DNA from: Cupriavidus necator
GTDB taxonomy: Bacteria; Pseudomonadota; Gammaproteobacteria; Burkholderiales; Burkholderiaceae
DNA: 44,070 nt
Direction of reading: 5' to 3'
Assembly: GCF_013141915.1 (NCBI RefSeq)
Contig: NZ_SROX01000029.1
Coordinates: 1-44,070, forward strand
Shown here: one piece after another, positions 40,175 to 44,070 of the stretch
Position numbering within the stretch: the first letter of the stretch is position 1
How the letters are laid out: every line of letters begins with the position of its first letter
The notes under the pieces: generated by a model
What the model was told of the DNA's origin: nothing
Database searches by the model: none
Seen by the model: only the letters and a program-made list of their open reading frames with translations
Program-made: the position numbers and the translations under genes

Positions 40175-40603
40175 TCAGCCCGCCGCGCGCGCCGCCTTGG
40201 CGGCCACCTTCTCATTGAAGCGGCCGGCGTCGATCAGGTGGCGTTCGTGCACGCCTTCCGAGATCTTGTCCTCGCCGTCCCAGGCGCTCAGCTGGAAGCG
40301 CAGGCGGCGGCCCTCCACCTCGACCAGTTCGCCCTTGACCGTCACCGTCATGCCCGGCGGCGTCGGCGCCAGGTGCGAGAAGCTGACCAGCGTGCCGAGC
40401 GACTGCTGGCGCGGCCAGTCCAGGTGCTCGCGCAGCATCTGCAGGCAGGCGCACTCCATGATGCCGACCAGGTAGCCGGTGGCCAGCACGTCGGGCATCT
40501 CCGGGCATCCCGGGATATCGTCGTACAGGCGCGGCACGGTGGCCTTGGGTGGCACCGTGTATTGCCAGCTGAACGCCAGGCCGGGACGCAGGGCCGGGCT
40601 CAT
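40175..40603 (-). CDS. Hotdog-fold thioesterase
   Basis: A 142-residue single hotdog protein similar to the FlK-like and 4HBT thioesterase groups: FSWQYTVPPKATVPRL, TGYLVGIMECACLQML (helix with the catalytic Glu) and HLAPTPPGMTVTVKGELVEVEGRRLRFQL. It probably hydrolyses an acyl-CoA. Its ATG at 40603 overlaps the TGA of the YbaK gene (ATGA). In the context of leucine catabolism it could release stray branched or short acyl-CoAs; that is inference. A possible link to the fluoroacetate dehalogenase-like gene 9 kb away is noted only as speculation because FlK clears fluoroacetyl-CoA. Confidence 0.82.
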   Translation of the reverse strand: MSPALRPGLAFSWQYTVPPKATVPRLYDDIPGCPEMPDVLATGYLVGIMECACLQMLREHLDWPRQQSLGTLVSFSHLAPTPPGMTVTVKGELVEVEGRRLRFQLSAWDGEDKISEGVHERHLIDAGRFNEKVAAKAARAAG

Positions 40604-41112
40604 GCCGCGGCTCCGGGGGTTGCCGCAGCCGCGACGTCGGCCACTTCGGCTCCCGTCATCTGCTGCAGCTGGTGCGGCGTGAGGTTGAACACCGCATGCG
40701 GATGGCCGGCCGCGGCCCACAGGCTGTCATAGCGGAACAGGTCCTGGTCCAGCAGCATCACCGGCGCCACCGCATGGCCGATCGGGCACACGCCGCCGAT
40801 GGCATAGCCGGTCTTCTCGCGCACGAAGCGCGCGTCGGCCTTGCCCAGCGGGCCCACGCGCGCGGCCACCTTGGCCTCGTCGACGCGGTTGCTGCCGCTG
40901 GCGATCACCAGCACCGGCGCATCGTCGGCCACGCGCCGGAAGATAATCGACTTGGCGATCTCCGCCACGCTGCAGCCCAGCCCCGCCGCGGCCTCCGCCG
41001 AAGTCTTGCCGGTGGCGGGCAGCATCACCACGGGCCGGTCGTGGCCCAGCCCGGCCAGCAGGGCCGCCACGCGCTGCGCGGCATCGGGCAGCGCTTCGTG
41101 ATTCACCGTCAT
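40600..41112 (-). CDS. YbaK/EbsC family aminoacyl-tRNA deacylase
   Basis: A 170-residue trans-editing domain protein of the YbaK/ProX/INS superfamily, which removes wrongly attached amino acids from tRNA. Visible blocks are KTSAEAAAGLGCSVAEIAKSI, VLVIASGSNRVDEAKVAA and the substrate-pocket region GYAIGGVCPIGH. The GxxPxGH and TSxxAA forms resemble the wider YbaK-like group rather than the classic Cys-tRNA-Pro editor, so specificity is open. ATG at 41112 follows AGGAG. It is coupled to the downstream thioesterase and lies 25 bases after mvaB. Confidence 0.9.
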   Translation of the reverse strand: MTVNHEALPDAAQRVAALLAGLGHDRPVVMLPATGKTSAEAAAGLGCSVAEIAKSIIFRRVADDAPVLVIASGSNRVDEAKVAARVGPLGKADARFVREKTGYAIGGVCPIGHAVAPVMLLDQDLFRYDSLWAAAGHPHAVFNLTPHQLQQMTGAEVADVAAAATPGAAA

Positions 41113-41137
41113 GCGTTCTCCTGTTTGCGCCGCACGC

Positions 41138-42073
41138 TTACACGCAGGCCGTGGCCGCGTCGCTGGCGGCAGCCCATTTGGTCAGCAGGGCGCGGCCCAC
41201 GCGCGAACTGTTGGCGCGGCCGATCGCCTGCGAGATGTAGTCGCCGGTGCGGACCACCGCTTCCAGGTCGATGCCGGTGTGGATGCCCATGCCGTGCAGC
41301 ATGTACAGCACGTCTTCGGTGGCGACGTTGCCGGTGGCGCCCTTGGCATAGGGGCAGCCGCCCAGCCCGGCTACCGAGGCATGGAAGATCGCGACGCCCA
41401 CTTCCAGGCTGGCGAGGATGTTGGACAGCGCCTGGCCGTAGGTATCGTGAAAGTGGCCGGACAGCCGGTCCAGCGCAAACTCCGCCGCCGCGGCGCGCAT
41501 CACTTCCTGCACCCGCACCGGCGTGCCCACGCCGATGGTGTCGGCGATGTCGATTTCATCGCAGCCCAGCTCGCGCATGCGCCGCACCACATCGACCACC
41601 GCGCTGACCGGCACCTCGCCCTGGTACGGGCAGCCGAGCGCGCACGAGATGCTGCCGCGCAGGCGCACGCCCCGCTCCTTCGCCGCGGCGGCCACCGGCG
41701 CAAAGCGCGCGATCGACTCGGCGATCGAGCAATTGATGTTCTTCTGCGAGAACGCCTCGCTGGCCGCGCCGAAGATCACCACCTCGTCGGCACCGGCCGC
41801 GATCGCGCCCTCGAAGCCCTTCAGGTTGGGCGTCAGCGCCGAATACAGCGTGCCCGCGCGGCGCTGGATGCGCGCCATCACGTCGGCGCCGTCGGCCATC
41901 TGCGGCACCCATTTGGGCGACACGAACGACGCGGCCTCGATATTGACGAAGCCGGCGTCGGTGAGCTGGTTGATCAGCGCGACCTTGACTTCGGTCGGCA
42001 CCATCGCCTTCTCGTTCTGCAGTCCGTCGCGCGGGCCCACTTCAACGATCTTCACGTAGTTCGGCATGGTCAT
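41138..42073 (-). CDS. mvaB: Hydroxymethylglutaryl-CoA lyase
   Basis: The last step of leucine breakdown: HMG-CoA to acetoacetate and acetyl-CoA. The 311-residue TIM barrel has EVGPRDGLQNEK (catalytic Arg/Asp), FVSPKWVPQM, SGHFHDTYGQALSN (metal His) and the signature GLGGCPYAKGATGNVATED with the catalytic cysteine. ATG at 42073 follows AGGAG, and a second Met is two codons later. The partial upstream methylcrotonyl-CoA carboxylase subunit gene on the same strand fits the Liu/leucine pathway. Methylglutaconyl-CoA hydratase and isovaleryl-CoA dehydrogenase genes are presumably further upstream, outside the window. Confidence 0.97.
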   Translation of the reverse strand: MTMPNYVKIVEVGPRDGLQNEKAMVPTEVKVALINQLTDAGFVNIEAASFVSPKWVPQMADGADVMARIQRRAGTLYSALTPNLKGFEGAIAAGADEVVIFGAASEAFSQKNINCSIAESIARFAPVAAAAKERGVRLRGSISCALGCPYQGEVPVSAVVDVVRRMRELGCDEIDIADTIGVGTPVRVQEVMRAAAAEFALDRLSGHFHDTYGQALSNILASLEVGVAIFHASVAGLGGCPYAKGATGNVATEDVLYMLHGMGIHTGIDLEAVVRTGDYISQAIGRANSSRVGRALLTKWAAASDAATACV

Positions 42074-42111
42074 GGGTGTCTCCTGTCTTTATTCGGATGG
42101 ATGGGGCGCGC

Positions 42112-43053
42112 TCAGTAGCCGCGCTGCACGTCGACCACGCCCGCGATCGGCTGGCCCGCGCGCAGCGCGCGGATCTTGCCGGCGATCTGCGCGATGCTGT
42201 CCTCGCGCAGCGTCAGCGCCGAGATATGCGGCGTCATGGTGATGCGCGGTTCCTGCCAGAACGGGTGTTCGGCGGGCAGCGGCTCGGTGCGGAACACGTC
42301 CAGCGTCGCGCCCGCGATCCGGCCTGACTGCACGGCCGCGAGCAGGTCGGCTTCGACCAGGTGCTGGCCGCGCGCGACGTTGATCACGTAGGCGCCCTGC
42401 GCCAGCTTGCCGAACAGTTCGCCGTTCAGGATGTTCTCGGTCTGCGGCGTCAGCGGCAGCACGTTGACCAGCACGCGCAAGCCATCCAGGAACGGCGCCT
42501 GGCCGGCATCGCCATAGAAGCCGCTGACCCCTTCGATCGCGCGCGCGGTCCGGCTCCAGCCTCGCACCGGAAAGCCGAATCCCGCCAGGGTGCGGGCGAT
42601 ATGGGCGCCGAGCGTACCCACGCCCATCACGCCGATGGTGAAGTCGGCACGGCGATGCGGCTTGAGGAATTTCCATTGTCCCGCGCGCTGCTGGGCATCG
42701 TAGGCATCGAGCTTGCGGAAATAGCGCAGCACCGCGTAGGCCACGTATTCCGCCATCTGCGCGGCCATGCCGGCGTCGTCCAGCCGCACGATCGGCACCC
42801 CCGCGGGCAGGGCATCCGGCGCCGCGTCGCGCAGGCGCAGGATGCCGTCGACCCCGGCCCCGAGATTGAAGATCGCCTTCAGCTCGGCGCGGCCGCGCAG
42901 CATCTCCACCGGCGGACGCCAGACCACGGCGTAGTCGGCCGGCTCGCCGCGGCTGTCCTCCCACGTTACGCACTGCGCTTCCGGCAGCGCCTCGGCAAAG
43001 CCGGCGATCCACGGATCGTAGCGGCCATCGGGGACGTACAACTGCAACTTCAT
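42112..43053 (-). CDS. ghrA: Glyoxylate/hydroxypyruvate reductase, GhrA-like
   Basis: A 313-residue D-2-hydroxyacid dehydrogenase. The NAD(P) site is GVMGVGTLGAHIA (about 141-153) followed by GWSRTAR, an Arg pattern that favours NADPH; catalytic Arg is in NVARGQHLVE and His in MTPHISALT, with Glu in between. This set and the length fit GhrA rather than the longer GhrB type. ATG at 43053 follows GGAG. It sits between the carboxylase subunit gene and mvaB, an unexpected place in a leucine operon. A 129-base gap upstream may hold its own promoter. Confidence 0.9.
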   Translation of the reverse strand: MKLQLYVPDGRYDPWIAGFAEALPEAQCVTWEDSRGEPADYAVVWRPPVEMLRGRAELKAIFNLGAGVDGILRLRDAAPDALPAGVPIVRLDDAGMAAQMAEYVAYAVLRYFRKLDAYDAQQRAGQWKFLKPHRRADFTIGVMGVGTLGAHIARTLAGFGFPVRGWSRTARAIEGVSGFYGDAGQAPFLDGLRVLVNVLPLTPQTENILNGELFGKLAQGAYVINVARGQHLVEADLLAAVQSGRIAGATLDVFRTEPLPAEHPFWQEPRITMTPHISALTLREDSIAQIAGKIRALRAGQPIAGVVDVQRGY

Positions 43054-43182
43054 CTTGTCTCCAGCAGGATTTCTGGTGGGGTAAAAGCGTATTCTGGCAG
43101 AGGAAGCGCGCCCAGGCTGGCGGATGCAACGGTGATCGCCCCCAACTTGCGCCCCACGCGGGCCCGCTTCAGGCTGCCAACG

Positions 43183-44070
43183 TCACTTGCCCTGGAATCC
43201 CAGCAGTTGCGCCCCTTCGGCCACCTGCTCGCCCACCCGGTAAAGCACCTCGCTGACCACCCCATCGCCCGGTGCGCTGATGGTGTGTTCCATCTTCATC
43301 GCTTCCATCACCAGCAGCGGGGTGCCGCGCGTGACCGCGCTGCCCGCCTCGACCATCACCGCGATGACCTTGCCCGGCATCGGGGCGGTCAGCTTGCCGC
43401 CCTCGCCTTCGGCCTCCCCGGCGTGGGCGAGCGGGTCGAGCCACGCCAGGATCACATGGCGCCCGGCATAGAACACGTGGAAATACTCGCCGTCCACATG
43501 CACCTGCCCGCGCGCGCGCCGGGTGCCAAGGTTGATGCGGACCTCGTCCGCCTGGCAGGTAAAGGCGAAGGGCGCGGCCTGGTCGGCGTAGATCAGCGTG
43601 CTGCCGCGCGCGTTGGTATCCAGCCTGGCTTCCAGCACCTGCTCGCCATAACCGAAGCGCCACGTGCGCGACACGCCGCCGTTCAGCCGCCACGCGCCCG
43701 CATGGGTCCACGGCGAATGCTGGTCGGCAGGGTCGACGCGGCGCTGCTGGTCTTCTCGCGCCAGCAGCGCCGCCACCGCCAGCGCGATCAGCTCCATGCC
43801 GACCGGCGCCGGCGGCGGGAACAGGACCGGCTCGTTGCGCGCGATCAGGCCGGTGTCGAGGTCGGCGGTGCGGAACGCTTCCGACTTCACCAGCCGCTGC
43901 AGGAAGGCCACGTTGGTCGACAGGCCCACCACATGGTAGGCCGCCAGCGCCTGGCGCATGCGCGCCAGCGCCTCGTCGCGGTCCTTGCCCCACACGATCA
44001 GCTTGGCGATCATCGGATCGTAGAACGGGCTGATGGTGTCGCCCTCGCGCACGCCGGCGTCGATGCGCAC
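43183..44070 (-). CDS. mccA: Methylcrotonoyl-CoA carboxylase alpha (biotin) subunit, C-terminal part
   Basis: The last 295 codons of an acyl-CoA carboxylase biotin subunit; the 5' part lies beyond the window edge. Visible are the end of the biotin carboxylase domain (YDPMIAKLIVWGKDRDEALARM), a BT linker domain and the C-terminal biotinyl domain with the biotin-lysine motif VMEAMKMEHTI. The neighbouring HMG-CoA lyase points to the methylcrotonyl-CoA carboxylase of leucine breakdown rather than propionyl- or geranyl-CoA carboxylase. The partner beta subunit is expected upstream, outside the window. Stop codon at 43183. Confidence 0.88.
   Translation of the reverse strand: MRIDAGVREGDTISPFYDPMIAKLIVWGKDRDEALARMRQALAAYHVVGLSTNVAFLQRLVKSEAFRTADLDTGLIARNEPVLFPPPAPVGMELIALAVAALLAREDQQRRVDPADQHSPWTHAGAWRLNGGVSRTWRFGYGEQVLEARLDTNARGSTLIYADQAAPFAFTCQADEVRINLGTRRARGQVHVDGEYFHVFYAGRHVILAWLDPLAHAGEAEGEGGKLTAPMPGKVIAVMVEAGSAVTRGTPLLVMEAMKMEHTISAPGDGVVSEVLYRVGEQVAEGAQLLGFQGK

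Overview
The window reads as a GC-rich betaproteobacterial main chromosome, most likely Cupriavidus (Burkholderiales). This is inferred from gene content, gene order and protein character: metK next to two lipid A acyltransferases and dapF, metXW, argB-HAD-slmA, hslUV, a zur/cobW/dksA/znuD block and a leucine-degradation operon. No database search was possible. I see no rRNA, tRNA, CRISPR array, prophage or insertion sequence. Almost all of the window is ordinary core or near-core chromosome.

Layout. Positions 1-328 hold hairpin-forming intergenic DNA. At 329-3592 metK (-) diverges from two coupled LpxL-type acyltransferases, and the metK leader carries what I read as a SAM-II-type riboswitch. 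At 3633-5408 are dapF and a PPK2 kinase. At 5427-8320 are a patatin-like lipase, pyrE and xth. At 8327-9571 are an antitoxin-like remnant and argC. At 9639-12791 are a large subtilase and a secreted M48 protease. At 12891-17072 are ampG, an acyl-CoA thioesterase with a perfect palindromic operator in its promoter, and an EamA exporter divergent from a LysR regulator. At 17077-21752 are metW/metX under a SAM-II riboswitch with an attenuator, then slmA, a HAD hydrolase and argB. At 22114-24564 are a CWC-type cysteine-rich protein, a YdcZ-type transporter with its divergent LysR regulator, and a copper chaperone. At 24750-27099 are a RegB/RegA-type redox two-component pair and a small exported protein. 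At 27309-31635 are hslU, hslV, a Bug/TctC solute-binding protein and a fluoroacetate dehalogenase-like hydrolase.

The most coherent accessory theme is at 31740-38766: a Zur-like repressor, a His-rich COG0523 GTPase, a DksA that lacks three of the four zinc-finger cysteines, a second COG0523 GTPase with a His/Asp tail, a small membrane protein and a ZnuD-like TonB receptor, all on the + strand. I interpret it as a zinc-limitation island. Two of its promoters share a GCAAC-N3-(G/A)TTGC dyad. At 38973-44070 a minus-strand run of tightly overlapping genes holds the methylcrotonyl-CoA carboxylase alpha subunit (partial), a GhrA-like reductase, HMG-CoA lyase, YbaK, a hotdog thioesterase, a DUF1289 protein and an MBL hydrolase with a TTG start.

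Regulatory points that cut across the window: two structurally matching SAM-II-like leaders (metK and metX); four genes (dapF, xth, regB, zur) whose start codon lies 6-8 bases after a -10-like hexamer with no Shine-Dalgarno, suggesting leaderless mRNAs; and several strong bidirectional or attenuator-type terminators.
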